Shown here: piece after piece, positions 6,635 to 13,892 of the stretch
Layout of the letters: the number at the start of each line of letters is the position of its first letter
Position numbering within the stretch: position 1 is the stretch's first letter
Assembly: GCA_937917025.1 (NCBI GenBank)
Contig: CALFSF010000121.1
Coordinates: forward strand, 1-16,411
From: an uncultured Paraburkholderia sp.
Lineage (GTDB): Bacteria > Pseudomonadota > Gammaproteobacteria > Burkholderiales > Burkholderiaceae
Length of the DNA: 16,411 bases
Reading direction: 5' to 3'
Program-made: the position numbers and the translations under genes
The notes under the pieces: model-generated
What the model was told of the DNA's origin: nothing
Seen by the model: the letters and a program-made list of their open reading frames with translations, nothing else
The model's database searches: none

Positions 6635-6640
6635 TACAAT
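6635..6640 (+). promoter_or_regulatory. Candidate -10 element for the LysE-type gene
   Basis: TACAAT matches the sigma-70 -10 at five of six positions. It would start transcription about 45 bases before the GTG at 6692. The -35 at normal spacing is poor (GCCTGC), which would fit activator dependence. Confidence 0.4.
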
Positions 6641-6691
6641 AGCTGTCTGCTTTCTCCGTCGTCTTTCGTCTTTCTTTCAGGGAGTCCGAAC

Positions 6692-7330
6692 GTGAATCCA
6701 TCTGCTGCTATTGCCGCTATCCTGGGCGCGCTCCTGATCGGCGCGATGAGCCCGGGCCCCAGCTTTCTGATCGTCGCGCGCAGTTCGATCGGCCTGTCGC
6801 GGCGCGACGGCCTGGCGACGGCGCTCGGCATGGGCGTCGGCGGCGTGTTTTTTAGCGGGATCGCGCTCGTCGGGCTGTACACCGTGCTGGCGGCCGTGGG
6901 CTGGCTTTATCTGGGGCTGAAGGTGGCGGGCGGCCTGTATCTGATCTGGATTGCCTCGAAAATCTGGCGCGGCGCGGCTTCGCCGTTCACCGTCGACGCA
7001 ACCGTGGGCGCCGGACGGCAGAACGCGCGCAAGTCATTCTGGATCGGCCTGAGCACGCAGTTGAGCAATCCGAAGACGGCAATCTATTACGGCAGCATTT
7101 TCGCCGCGCTGCTTCCGCATCATCCGCCGCTGTGGTGCTATTTCCTGCTGCCGCCCGCCGTGTTCGCGATCGAAGCCGGCTGGTACACCGTCGTCGCGCT
7201 CGGGTTTTCGAGCCGGCGGCCGCGTGAGATGTATATCCGGGCGAAGGCGTGGGTCGACCGGATCGCGGCGGGCGCGATCGCCGCGCTCGGCCTGCGCCTG
7301 ATCTGGACGGCGCATAAAGCCGGCATCTGA
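6692..7330 (+). CDS. LysE/RhtB family amino-acid exporter
   Basis: 212-residue inner-membrane protein with about six predicted helices. It shows the LysE/RhtB family marks: GAMSPGPSFLIVARSS near the N-terminus (17-32) and LSNPKTAIYYGSIF (124-137) before the fourth helix. The family exports amino acids such as lysine, homoserine, threonine or leucine; the substrate is not decidable here. It starts with GTG, preceded by AGGGAG (6679-6684) seven bases upstream, and its length is typical. It stands alone between long intergenic stretches, and no regulator of its own is adjacent. Confidence 0.9.
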   Translation: MNPSAAIAAILGALLIGAMSPGPSFLIVARSSIGLSRRDGLATALGMGVGGVFFSGIALVGLYTVLAAVGWLYLGLKVAGGLYLIWIASKIWRGAASPFTVDATVGAGRQNARKSFWIGLSTQLSNPKTAIYYGSIFAALLPHHPPLWCYFLLPPAVFAIEAGWYTVVALGFSSRRPREMYIRAKAWVDRIAAGAIAALGLRLIWTAHKAGI

Positions 7331-7339
7331 TCGTCAACC

Positions 7340-7367
7340 GGCTGGGGGGCGGCGTCGTCCTCCAGCC
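7340..7367 (+). terminator. Candidate terminator hairpin after the LysE-type gene
   Basis: GGCTGGGGG (7340-7348) pairs with CCTCCAGCC (7359-7367) in RNA as a nine-pair stem with one G-U, loop of ten. It begins ten bases after the stop codon. There is no T-run, so Rho or pausing may be needed. Confidence 0.4.
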
Positions 7368-7406
7368 CCGCCTTCAGTGGCGCAGTAGCGGCGACGCCCG
7401 CTGCAT

Positions 7407-7436
7407 CGGACACGTGCCGCACGGCGCCCGTGTCCG
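7407..7436. other. Second hairpin upstream of lldP
   Basis: CGGACACG (7407-7414) pairs perfectly with CGTGTCCG (7429-7436), with an inner GCC/GGC pair in the loop. It may be a second terminator or a regulatory dyad. Confidence 0.3.
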
Positions 7437-7601
7437 GGCGGCACCGCATCATTCGCTGCTTCCGGGCCTCATATCCCCGAGAGCACGCATCCCGCGCGGA
7501 TACCTGGATCAGTGTCGATCCCACGCTGCGCCCCGCTTCGCGCTTCGCGCACCGGCGGCAGCCGCAACGCCGGCCGTCGGAAGACGTGCCCGGTCAAGTC
7601 T

Positions 7602-7630
7602 TTGTTTTAATGGACTTTGTTGCCTACACT
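7602..7630 (+). promoter_or_regulatory. Candidate sigma-70 promoter for the lactate permease gene
   Basis: TTGTTT (7602-7607) and TACACT (7625-7630) are separated by exactly 17 bases, in the only AT-rich part of the intergenic region. Each hexamer is a moderate match (three and four of six). The leader would be about 67 bases. Confidence 0.4.
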
Positions 7631-7703
7631 TCAATACAGGTAGCGTCTTCACCCGATCATGTGTCTCCGGTTGCGTTAAAAAAACAGAAAAGGAGTCTGA
7701 TCC

Positions 7704-9329
7704 ATGTTCCAGCAGATTCTCAATCCGGCTGGCAACCTGTTTGTGTCGTGGTTGCTGGCACTCGTCCCCGTGGTTGTTCTCCTGATCCTGCTGGCCGTCT
7801 TCCGACTTTCAGCGTGGATCTCCGTACTGATTGGCGCCGTCGTCACGCTGGTGCTGGCGGTGGCGGTGTGGCACATGCCGATCGGCACCGGCATCCGGGC
7901 ATACGTCTATGGTTCGCTGACGGGCATCTGGGCGGTCGACTGGATCACGTTCTGGGGTGTGATGCTGTTCAACTCGCTGACGTTGACCGGTACGTTCGAT
8001 GACTTCCGGCGCTGGCTGACGAGCCTCGGCACGGCGGACGTCCGGGTGCAGACCATCCTGTTCGCCTGGGCTTTCGGCGCGCTGCTGGAGGGGCTCGTCG
8101 GTTTTGGCTATCCGTGGGCATTCGTCGCGCCGATCCTGATCGCCCTTGGCATCCCCGATCTCGACGCCATCCGGGTTGCGGCGATCGCGAACAACGCCCC
8201 CGTGTCGTATGGCGCGCTCGGTGTGCCGATCGTCGCGCTTTCCGCCGTGACGGGTCTGCCGCTGATGGCGCTGTCCGCCTCGGTGGCGCACATCGTGGCC
8301 GTGCTCGCGCTGCTGCCCCCGTGGATCCTGATCTACCTCGTCTCCGGCCGGACCGGGCTGCGTGATGGCTGGCCGCTTGCCGTGGTCGGCTCCCTCGCGT
8401 ACATCGCGGGCCAGTATCCCGTGGCGGTTTATCTTGGACCTTACCTGCCCGACATCACCGGCGCGATCGTCAGCTTTGCGGCGCTGCTTGTGCTGCTGCG
8501 TTTCTGGCGTCCGAAACGCGTGCTCGGCTACGGTGGCAAGCCAGTCGATGCGGCGCTTGCCGCAGCGGGTAACGAGCCGCACGGCCTGTCCGGCGCCCAG
8601 GTGTTTCGTGCCTGGCTGCCGTTCATCGTCCTGATCGTGGTGGTCGTACTCTGGACGGGACCCTGGTCGCCCTTGCCGGGCATCGTGTGGTTCAAGCTTT
8701 CGGTTGCCGCGGGCTCGTCGATTCATCAGGGCGCGACGGTGGCCGCTGCCTTCTCTTTTGCGCCCTTTATCGGCGGCTCGGCCATCCTCGCGTCGTGGTT
8801 CATCATCAGCCTGCTGCTTGGCATGAAGCCCGCGCAATATGCGGAGGCCTTCCGCCGCACGTGGCATCAGATGTGGGGGGCCATGCTGGTGGGCATCTTC
8901 ATCTTCGGTCTTGCCTACATCTTCAATTTCTCGGGCATGGCGGCTTCCCTTGCCGAGGGATTCTCGAAGCTCGGCGTCGCCTTTATCATCGTCGCCCCCA
9001 TTCTGGGCTGGATTGGCGTGGCGCTGTCCGGCAGCAATACGTCGACGAATGCGATGTTCGGCTTCTTCCAGGTTACGGTCGGGCGCCTGCTGGGCTTTCC
9101 AACGCTGCTCCTGCCGTCGCTCAATTCGGTGGGGGCCGAAGTCGGCAAGCCGGTGGCGCCTCAGACGGCCAGCGTCGGTGTGTCGACCATCCGCTTTGTA
9201 CGCAACGAGGGCGAAGTGATCCGTCACAACATGGGATGGACGTTCATCATGCTCATCTACCTGGTGGTGATCGGGGTAGCGTTTTACTTCTTCGCGCCTG
9301 GCTTGATGATGCTTCCGGGAGATCACTAG
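7704..9329 (+). CDS. lldP: L-lactate permease (LctP family)
   Basis: 541-residue inner-membrane permease, close to the roughly 550 residues of E. coli LldP, with a dozen or more hydrophobic segments. Family segments include FGALLEGLVGFGYPWAF (about 114-130), ANNAPVSYGALGVPI (162-176), LSGSNTSTNAMFG in the distal third and NSVGAEVGKPVAPQTASVG near the C-terminus. The family couples uptake of lactate, and often glycolate, to protons. AGGAG (7691-7695) lies eight bases before the ATG. No lactate dehydrogenase (lldD, lldEFG) or LldR-type regulator is adjacent, unlike many lactate operons, so its enzymes must be elsewhere. It converges on the VOC gene, with only 29 bases between the stops. Confidence 0.92.
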   Translation: MFQQILNPAGNLFVSWLLALVPVVVLLILLAVFRLSAWISVLIGAVVTLVLAVAVWHMPIGTGIRAYVYGSLTGIWAVDWITFWGVMLFNSLTLTGTFDDFRRWLTSLGTADVRVQTILFAWAFGALLEGLVGFGYPWAFVAPILIALGIPDLDAIRVAAIANNAPVSYGALGVPIVALSAVTGLPLMALSASVAHIVAVLALLPPWILIYLVSGRTGLRDGWPLAVVGSLAYIAGQYPVAVYLGPYLPDITGAIVSFAALLVLLRFWRPKRVLGYGGKPVDAALAAAGNEPHGLSGAQVFRAWLPFIVLIVVVVLWTGPWSPLPGIVWFKLSVAAGSSIHQGATVAAAFSFAPFIGGSAILASWFIISLLLGMKPAQYAEAFRRTWHQMWGAMLVGIFIFGLAYIFNFSGMAASLAEGFSKLGVAFIIVAPILGWIGVALSGSNTSTNAMFGFFQVTVGRLLGFPTLLLPSLNSVGAEVGKPVAPQTASVGVSTIRFVRNEGEVIRHNMGWTFIMLIYLVVIGVAFYFFAPGLMMLPGDH

Positions 9330-9358
9330 AGCGTCCGGGAAGATGCTGCCTGTCGCCG

Positions 9359-9799
9359 TTACTTCGCCCGTCCGAAGATATGGATCAGGTTGCCTTCGGG
9401 ATCGCGGATCATCGTCGAGCGCAGATGCGCCGAGACCGGCTGGTCGGCCCACACGATCTCGACGTCGTGCTGCACGAGCGCGGCGGTCGCGGCAGGCAGG
9501 TCGTCGGTTTCGAGTACGAGCGCTTTCCAGCCCGGCACGTTCAGGTGCCGGGGCGGCGCGGTGCGATCGACCGGGCGAGCGGTTTCGCCGGCACGCGATA
9601 CCAGCTCGATGCGCACGCCGCCGCCCTCGAGCATCGCGTAGTCGGCGCTGACGGCATCGAACCGTCCGCGCTCGCTTGCGGCAAAGCCCAGCACGGCTTC
9701 GTACCACGCGATCATCGCGTCGAGGTCGCGCACGGCGAGCGCGAAGTTATGCAGCCGCAAACCGCCGACTGGCGCGGGCTTCGATTGAACCGTCGACAT
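9359..9799 (-). CDS. VOC superfamily (glyoxalase/bleomycin-resistance fold) protein
   Basis: 146-residue protein with two beta-alpha-beta-beta-beta modules: the first from LHNFALAVRDLDAMIAWYE (16-34), the second from KALVLETDDLPAATAAL (92-108). Probable metal ligands are H17, E65 and E135 (in RDPEGNLIHIFG). The fourth position, often His, appears to be K92, so metal binding may be incomplete. Family members include glyoxalase I, extradiol dioxygenases and antibiotic-binding proteins; this sequence does not say which. The in-frame GTG at 9802 would leave only three bases to the ribosome site, so ATG 9799 is the start. It is the last gene of the minus-strand detoxification cluster. Confidence 0.85.
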   Translation of the reverse strand: MSTVQSKPAPVGGLRLHNFALAVRDLDAMIAWYEAVLGFAASERGRFDAVSADYAMLEGGGVRIELVSRAGETARPVDRTAPPRHLNVPGWKALVLETDDLPAATAALVQHDVEIVWADQPVSAHLRSTMIRDPEGNLIHIFGRAK

Positions 9800-9805
9800 C
9801 ACGGA

Positions 9806-9811
9806 CTCCTT
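9806..9811 (-). promoter_or_regulatory. Ribosome binding site of the VOC gene
   Basis: AAGGAG on the minus strand ends six bases before the ATG at 9799 but only three before the GTG at 9802, deciding the start in favour of ATG. Confidence 0.65.
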
Positions 9812-9859
9812 GCGACGAAACCAGCGCTTCGTCGGTTGCCATGGGTTGCTATCGGTGGC

Positions 9860-9881
9860 AGGCCGGCGCGCGGGCCGGCCT
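9860..9881 (-). terminator. Strong GC hairpin between the GST and VOC genes
   Basis: GGCCGGC (9861-9867) pairs with GCCGGCC (9874-9880), extended by an A-T pair, around GCGCGG. It lies in the 114-base gap after the GST stop. On the minus strand no T-run follows; on the plus strand TTCTTCC follows. It may end or attenuate the GST message. Confidence 0.4.
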
Positions 9882-9913
9882 TCTTCCGATGCGTGACTGA
9901 TAAGCGAAGCCGC

Positions 9914-10597
9914 TCAGGCCGCGATTTCCGCGTTCTGCGGGAACAGCGCGCGACGTGTTTCCTCGTCGAACTCCGCCTTCAGCGTCAGCTTTTCCTTCAG
10001 TGCCTGCGCGCGGGCGGCGGCCGGACGCGCCGAGATTTCGTCGACCAGGCGCTTCACGTTCGGATAATCCGTCAGACCGTTGTCGCCGAGGATGTAGCCG
10101 GCAAAGTTCGCCCAGCCCCACAGCGCCATGTCGGCGATCGTGTATTCGTCGCCGGCCAGATACTTCGACTGCGCGAGGCGGTTGTCGAGCACGCGGTAAT
10201 GGCGCTCGACTTCCTTCAGGTAGCGGTTGCGCGCGTACGGCAGCGCTTCCGGCGCGTGGTGCAGGAAGTGGACCGCCTGACCTGAGAACGGCGACAGCCC
10301 GGTGGCGACGAACTGCAGCCACGACAGCATCCGCGCGTGTTCCTTCGCCGTCGATGGGATGAAACGGCCGTGCTTCGCGCCGAGGTAGAGCAGGATCGCG
10401 TGCGAATCGAACACGATGACGCCGTCGTCATCGATCGCCGGCACTTTCGCGTTCGGGTTGATCTTCAGGAAGTCGGGCTGGTGCTGCTCGCCCTTGAAGG
10501 TGTCGACGGCGATGAGTTCGAAGGGCGTCTGCAGTTCTTCGAGCAGCAACGCGGTTTTCATCGGATTCGGCGACGGGTGAAAGTAAAACTTCAGCAT
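9914..10597 (-). CDS. Glutathione S-transferase, nu-class/Ure2p-like
   Basis: 227-residue cytosolic enzyme. The N-terminal thioredoxin-fold domain (1-80) has SPNPMKTALLLEEL (9-22), where N11 matches the active-site region of nu-class enzymes (YfcG/YghU). It also has the NPNAKVPAI segment with cis-Pro P53 and the glutathione-binding D64-S65. The helical domain (about 88-205) carries YTIADMALWGWA, the folding motif common to GSTs. Nu-class enzymes bind glutathione and act as disulfide or organic-peroxide reductases more than as classical transferases. AAGGAAA (complement of 10602-10608) supports the ATG at 10597. It lies between a glutathionyl-hydroquinone reductase and a VOC gene, all on the same strand. 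Confidence 0.92.
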   Translation of the reverse strand: MLKFYFHPSPNPMKTALLLEELQTPFELIAVDTFKGEQHQPDFLKINPNAKVPAIDDDGVIVFDSHAILLYLGAKHGRFIPSTAKEHARMLSWLQFVATGLSPFSGQAVHFLHHAPEALPYARNRYLKEVERHYRVLDNRLAQSKYLAGDEYTIADMALWGWANFAGYILGDNGLTDYPNVKRLVDEISARPAAARAQALKEKLTLKAEFDEETRRALFPQNAEIAA

Positions 10598-10650
10598 GAT
10601 GTTTCCTTAAGTGAGTAGCGGTAAACGCCAGGGACGAGGCTGGCCACGAC

Positions 10651-10668
10651 CATGCGGCGAACCGCATG
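10651..10668 (-). other. Perfect hairpin in the GST leader
   Basis: CATGCGG (10651-10657) pairs with CCGCATG (10662-10668). Read on the minus strand the loop is UUCG, with a G-C closing pair. It sits 54 bases upstream of the GST start, where it could stabilise the message or be an operator. A GATC-GAA-GATC dyad follows at 10668-10678. Confidence 0.4.
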
Positions 10669-10743
10669 ATCGAAGATCGTTGAACCGGAAACGGCGCGCG
10701 CCTCATACCGCGCCGTGAGATGTGCAACCTGCGGCAACCGCGT

Positions 10744-10760
10744 CCGGCCGGGCAGGCCGG
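10744..10760 (-). terminator. Candidate hairpin after the hydroquinone reductase gene
   Basis: CCGGCC (10744-10749) pairs with GGCCGG (10755-10760) around GGGCA, thirteen bases beyond the stop codon on the minus strand. There is no T-run. Confidence 0.3.
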
Positions 10761-10773
10761 CGCCGGAGCGGCG

Positions 10774-11775
10774 TCAGGCGATGGGCGGCGCGTTGCCCGA
10801 AAGCCTCGCGCGATCGTGCGGCGCGGTGAAGTCCTGCACCGGGCCGAGCGGCACGATGCCAACCGGATTCACGGAAGGATGGCTCTCGTAGTAATGCCGC
10901 TTGATGTGCCCGAAATCCACCGTACCCGCGACGCCCGGCAACTGGTAAAGATCACGTGCATACGCCGACAGGTTCGGGTAATCGGCGATCCGCCGCAGAT
11001 TGCACTTGAAGTGCCCGACATACACCGCGTCGAAGCGGATCAGCGTGGTGAAGAGACGGATGTCGGCTTCGGTGACGCGATCGCCGGTCAGGAAACGGCG
11101 CGTCACCAGTTTCTCGTCGAGCCAGTCGAGCGAATCGAAAAGCGGCACGACGGCTTCCTCATACGCCTGCTGCGTCGTCGCGAAGCCCGCCTTGTAGACG
11201 CCGTTGTTCACGGTGTCGTACACGCGCAGGTTGATCGCGTCGATCTCTTCGCGCCGCGGCGCCGGATAAAAATCGCCCGCTTTCGCGCCGATGCCGTCGA
11301 ACGCCGAGTTCAGCATGCGGATGATTTCCGACGACTCGTTATTGACGATCGTCGCCTGCTTTTTGTCCCACAGGATCGGCACGGTCACCCGGCCGGTATA
11401 GGCCGGATCGGCGGCGGTATAGACCTGATGCAGCAGGCGCGCGTGGTTGACCGGATCGGGCACGACGCCGGGGCCGTCGGCGAACGTCCAGCCGTTTTCG
11501 AGCATCAGCCAGTTCACGACCGACACGCTGATCATGTCTTCGAGTCCCTTGAGCGCGCGCAGGATCAGCGTGCGATGCGCCCACGGACAGGCGAGGCTCA
11601 CGTACAGGTGATAGCGGCCCGCTTCGGCCTTGAAGCCGCCGACGCCACTCTGTCCCGCCGAGCCATCGGCGGTGACCCAGTTGCGAAACGCCGCGTCCTT
11701 GCGCACGAACCGGCCGCCGGTCGCTTTCGTGTCGTACCACCGGTCCTGCCACTGGCCATTCACGAGAAGTCCCAT
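10774..11775 (-). CDS. yqjG: Glutathionyl-hydroquinone reductase (xi-class GST)
   Basis: 333-residue cytosolic enzyme, the usual length for the family (E. coli YqjG is about 328). It reduces glutathionyl-hydroquinones to hydroquinones, releasing glutathione disulfide with a second glutathione. The defining segment SLACPWAHRTLILRALKG (60-77) holds catalytic C63, the same number as in YqjG. The helical domain includes VYKAGFATTQQAYEEAV and FLTGDRVTEADIRLF. AAGGAG (complement of 11783-11788) lies seven bases before the ATG at 11775. An upstream in-frame start at 11820 would add fifteen residues without family character. It is followed by a GST and a VOC gene, so this is a glutathione-dependent quinone/xenobiotic cluster. 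Confidence 0.93.
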   Translation of the reverse strand: MGLLVNGQWQDRWYDTKATGGRFVRKDAAFRNWVTADGSAGQSGVGGFKAEAGRYHLYVSLACPWAHRTLILRALKGLEDMISVSVVNWLMLENGWTFADGPGVVPDPVNHARLLHQVYTAADPAYTGRVTVPILWDKKQATIVNNESSEIIRMLNSAFDGIGAKAGDFYPAPRREEIDAINLRVYDTVNNGVYKAGFATTQQAYEEAVVPLFDSLDWLDEKLVTRRFLTGDRVTEADIRLFTTLIRFDAVYVGHFKCNLRRIADYPNLSAYARDLYQLPGVAGTVDFGHIKRHYYESHPSVNPVGIVPLGPVQDFTAPHDRARLSGNAPPIA

Positions 11776-11868
11776 TTCACTGCTCCTTGAGAGCGCTGGC
11801 GGCGCGTGCCTCGAAGGCACCCGCGCCCGCCTGCATTGCCATACGGCTTTCTGTCCGGCCGCGCCGGC

Positions 11869-12816
11869 TTATCGCGGCAACGGCGACGACGTGTTGATGA
11901 ACTGGACGATATCCGCAATCGTCTGCTCAGGTGCTTCTTCCATCAGCCAGTGTCCCGAACCCTTGACGATCACACCCTGCACGTTGGTGTCGACAAGACG
12001 CGCCTGATTGATCAGGAAGTCGCCCGACGCCTTTTCACCAGCCAGCACGAGCATGGGCATCGTCAGCGGCGTCTGGGCGAACTTCGCGAAGTCCTCGGCG
12101 TCCTGCGGGAACGTATGAAAATACTCGAACCCGGCGGCCATCCGGCCAGGCTGCGCGTAGTTCGCGGCGTAGCGTCGGCGGTCGGCTTGCGATACCGAAT
12201 GCGACGGATCGGCGGCGAAGTCGTTCCAGAAGTGCTCGAAGTACGTCCGCTCGCGGCCCTTCACCAGCGCGAGCGGCGTCGTGCCGTAGAAGTTGAAGTG
12301 CCACTTGTCGCGCAGCAGCCAGACCTGCTGCCAGTCGCCGACGCCCGGCAGGAACGCGTCCATCAGCGTGATGCTTTCGACTTCGTCCGGATACTGCGCC
12401 GCGTATGCGTACGCCACCATCAGGCCGATGTCGTGGCCGACGAGCTTCACCTTGCGATAGCCGAGTTGCTGGACCATCGCGTGGATGTCCTGCGCCATCG
12501 TCTTCTTGTCGAAACCGCTCTGCGGAATCGCCGACTGGCCGGCGCCCGGCAGATCGGGCGCGAGCACGACGCGGCGGTCGTCGAGCTGTCTGATGAGCGG
12601 CAGCCACATGTGGCTCGACTCGGCGTAGCCATGCAGCAGGACGACCGGCGTTTCGTCGCCCTGGCCTGCCTCGAGGTAGTGCAGCTCGATCCCGTTCGCG
12701 TTGATCGAACGATCATGGATGGCGGATCGCGGGGCGGCGTGCGCGGCCGACAGCATCGCGCCGGCGGCCAGCAGGGCCGCGCCAGTGTGCTTTACGACTT
12801 TGTTCAACAGGCTCAT
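11869..12816 (-). CDS. Exported alpha/beta hydrolase, Cif-like epoxide hydrolase
   Basis: 315-residue protein with a Sec-type signal peptide (two lysines, a hydrophobic stretch 11-25, AHA cleavage near 25-27), so probably periplasmic or secreted. The oxyanion segment is HGYAESSHMW (62-71). The nucleophile is D129 in VGHDIG, the acid probably D153 (LMDAFLP) and the base H289 (GSGHWLMEE). WHFNFY supplies H173, and FEYF supplies Y232. A His/Tyr ring-opening pair, together with GRERTYFEHF (187-196), matches the pattern of Pseudomonas CFTR-inhibitory factor Cif rather than the usual Tyr/Tyr epoxide hydrolases. A haloacetate dehalogenase-like activity is the alternative. GGAGA seven bases upstream supports ATG 12816 over GTG 12840. 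It leads the minus-strand cluster and diverges from the LysR gene. Confidence 0.85.
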   Translation of the reverse strand: MSLLNKVVKHTGAALLAAGAMLSAAHAAPRSAIHDRSINANGIELHYLEAGQGDETPVVLLHGYAESSHMWLPLIRQLDDRRVVLAPDLPGAGQSAIPQSGFDKKTMAQDIHAMVQQLGYRKVKLVGHDIGLMVAYAYAAQYPDEVESITLMDAFLPGVGDWQQVWLLRDKWHFNFYGTTPLALVKGRERTYFEHFWNDFAADPSHSVSQADRRRYAANYAQPGRMAAGFEYFHTFPQDAEDFAKFAQTPLTMPMLVLAGEKASGDFLINQARLVDTNVQGVIVKGSGHWLMEEAPEQTIADIVQFINTSSPLPR

Positions 12817-12827
12817 GACGGTTTCTC

Positions 12828-12842
12828 CGGTGAGTTTCACCG
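12828..12842 (-). promoter_or_regulatory. Dyad overlapping the hydrolase ribosome site
   Basis: CGGTGA (12828-12833) and TCACCG (12837-12842) are perfect arms around GTT. It touches the first base of the hydrolase Shine-Dalgarno (complement of 12822-12828). It could be an operator for the divergent LysR protein or a small hairpin affecting translation. Confidence 0.35.
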
Positions 12843-12875
12843 ATCCCGATAAGGATCTTCTGGTGACGTGATCCC
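12842..12875. promoter_or_regulatory. GATCC/GGATC repeat cluster, candidate LysR operator
   Basis: GATCC (12842-12846), GGATC (12853-12857) and GATCC (12870-12874) lie in the 125-base divergent region. The first two form an inverted pair with a six-base centre. GGTGA also occurs twice (12829-12833 and 12862-12866), each time ahead of a GATCCC. The spacing is close to, but not exactly, the LysR T-N11-A rule. Confidence 0.35.
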
Positions 12876-12929
12876 ATGGTGGACTGGCGCGCCGGTTTTG
12901 CCGTACGATTTTTCCGATGAACTCGTTCG

Positions 12930-12935
12930 AAGGAG
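12930..12935 (+). promoter_or_regulatory. Ribosome binding site of the LysR gene
   Basis: AAGGAG ends six bases before the ATG at 12942 and directly abuts the TTG at 12936, so ATG is the start. Confidence 0.7.
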
Positions 12936-12941
12936 TTGAAC

Positions 12942-13859
12942 ATGTTGTCGGAAGACGAATTGTCCCTGCTGGAGGCGATACGGGAGAGCGGGAGTCTCTC
13001 GCGGGCGGCGGCGCGGCTGGGCAAGGCGCCTTCGACGGTCTCGCACGCGGCGCGGCAACTGGAAACCCGCTTCGACGCGCTGCTTTTCGACCGGCGTCGT
13101 TACCGGCTGCAACTCACGCCGGCGGGGCATCTGCTGGCGGAGGAGGCGGCGCGGCTGATGCAGGACGTCTCGCGCATGACGCAGCGCGTGCGCCAGGTTG
13201 CGAGCGGCTGGGAAGACCGCCTGTGGATCGTCACCGACGAAATCCTTGAGTTCGAGCTCCTGATGCCGGTCGTGCATGCGTTCGATGAGCTGAACTCCGG
13301 CGTCACGCTGCGCATGACGGGAGAAGTGCTGTCCGGCACGTGGGAAGCACTGCGCGACGGTCGCGCCGACCTGATCATCGGCGCGACCAACGAGCCGCCC
13401 GCGATTCCGGGGTTGCGCTGGTTCGAGCTGGGCTCGATGGAATGGGTGTTCGCCGTGTCGCCGCGCCATCCGCTCGCCGCGGTGGAAGGGCCGCTGCGGC
13501 GCGAGCGGATCGTCGCGCATCGCGCGGTCGTGGTGGCGGATTCGTCGCGGATGACGGGCGGGCGCGCATACGGCCTCGTCGGCGGGCAGCCGGCGCTTGC
13601 GGTGCCCACCATGCGCGCGAAAATCCTCGCGCAGCGCGATGCGCTCGGCGTCGGCTGGCTGCCGCGCTATCGGGTGGCGTCGCTGCTCGAACGCGGCGAA
13701 CTGGTGGAAAAGGCCACTACCGATCCGCGCGAGCCGAACGTGCTCTACGTGGCATGGCGCGGCGATCACGAAGGCCGCGCGCTGCAATGGTGGCTCGAAC
13801 AGTTGCGTCAGCCGAGGCTCGCGCAGCGTCTCGTGCGGGGAATGGATCTCTTCGCGTGA
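12942..13859 (+). CDS. LysR-family transcriptional regulator
   Basis: 305-residue regulator of normal length. The winged helix-turn-helix occupies about 1-60, with SGSLSRAAARLGKAPSTVSH (16-35) as the helix-turn-helix, then LETRFDALLFDRRRYRLQLTPAG. The effector-binding domain runs from about 90 to 295; its ligand is unknown. It is divergent from the Cif-like hydrolase with a 125-base shared promoter region, the normal LysR layout, so it most likely controls the hydrolase and perhaps the whole minus-strand detoxification cluster (inference). It converges on the PiuC-type gene with 33 bases between stops, where CCGGCGCCGG (13861-13870) is a perfect palindrome. Confidence 0.92.
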   Translation: MLSEDELSLLEAIRESGSLSRAAARLGKAPSTVSHAARQLETRFDALLFDRRRYRLQLTPAGHLLAEEAARLMQDVSRMTQRVRQVASGWEDRLWIVTDEILEFELLMPVVHAFDELNSGVTLRMTGEVLSGTWEALRDGRADLIIGATNEPPAIPGLRWFELGSMEWVFAVSPRHPLAAVEGPLRRERIVAHRAVVVADSSRMTGGRAYGLVGGQPALAVPTMRAKILAQRDALGVGWLPRYRVASLLERGELVEKATTDPREPNVLYVAWRGDHEGRALQWWLEQLRQPRLAQRLVRGMDLFA

Positions 13860-13892
13860 ACCGGCGCCGGGTGGCGGCGAAAACGAAACGCG

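Larger units (their letters stand above)
6310..6691. other. 382-base divergent intergenic region, Rieske gene / lysE-type gene
   Basis: No gene is supported here. It contains an isolated perfect TTGACA (6357-6362) without a matching -10, two adjacent GC hairpins (6447-6459 and 6476-6493), a repeated CCAGGCGGG (6451-6459 and 6565-6573), a 12-base palindrome (6537-6548), an inverted pair GCCCCG/CGGGGC (6581-6586 and 6617-6622) just before a good -10 element, and the ribosome sites of both flanking genes. Confidence 0.5.
7331..7703. other. 373-base intergenic region between the lysE-type gene and lldP
   Basis: No gene is supported. The left half holds two hairpins: 7340-7367 soon after the exporter stop, and 7407-7436. 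The right half, from about 7600, is clearly AT-richer and carries a candidate promoter and the lldP ribosome site. The AT shift marks the promoter end of the region. Confidence 0.5.

Noticed and set aside
7809..9707. 632-residue open frame on the minus strand opposite lldP
   Set aside because: Rich in Arg, His, Asp and Gln with no motif, and exactly antisense to a well-recognised permease; typical of stop-poor antisense frames in GC-rich DNA.
8687..10285. 532-residue open frame on the plus strand
   Set aside because: Overlaps the 3' part of lldP out of frame and then runs antisense to the VOC and GST genes; no family character.
10720..11790. 356-residue plus-strand open frame
   Set aside because: Runs antisense along the whole glutathionyl-hydroquinone reductase gene, which has a clear active site.
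12837..12849. LysR T-N11-A match at TCACCGATCCCGA
   Set aside because: The spacing fits but the arms are not symmetrical; T-N11-A alone is far too common to count as evidence.
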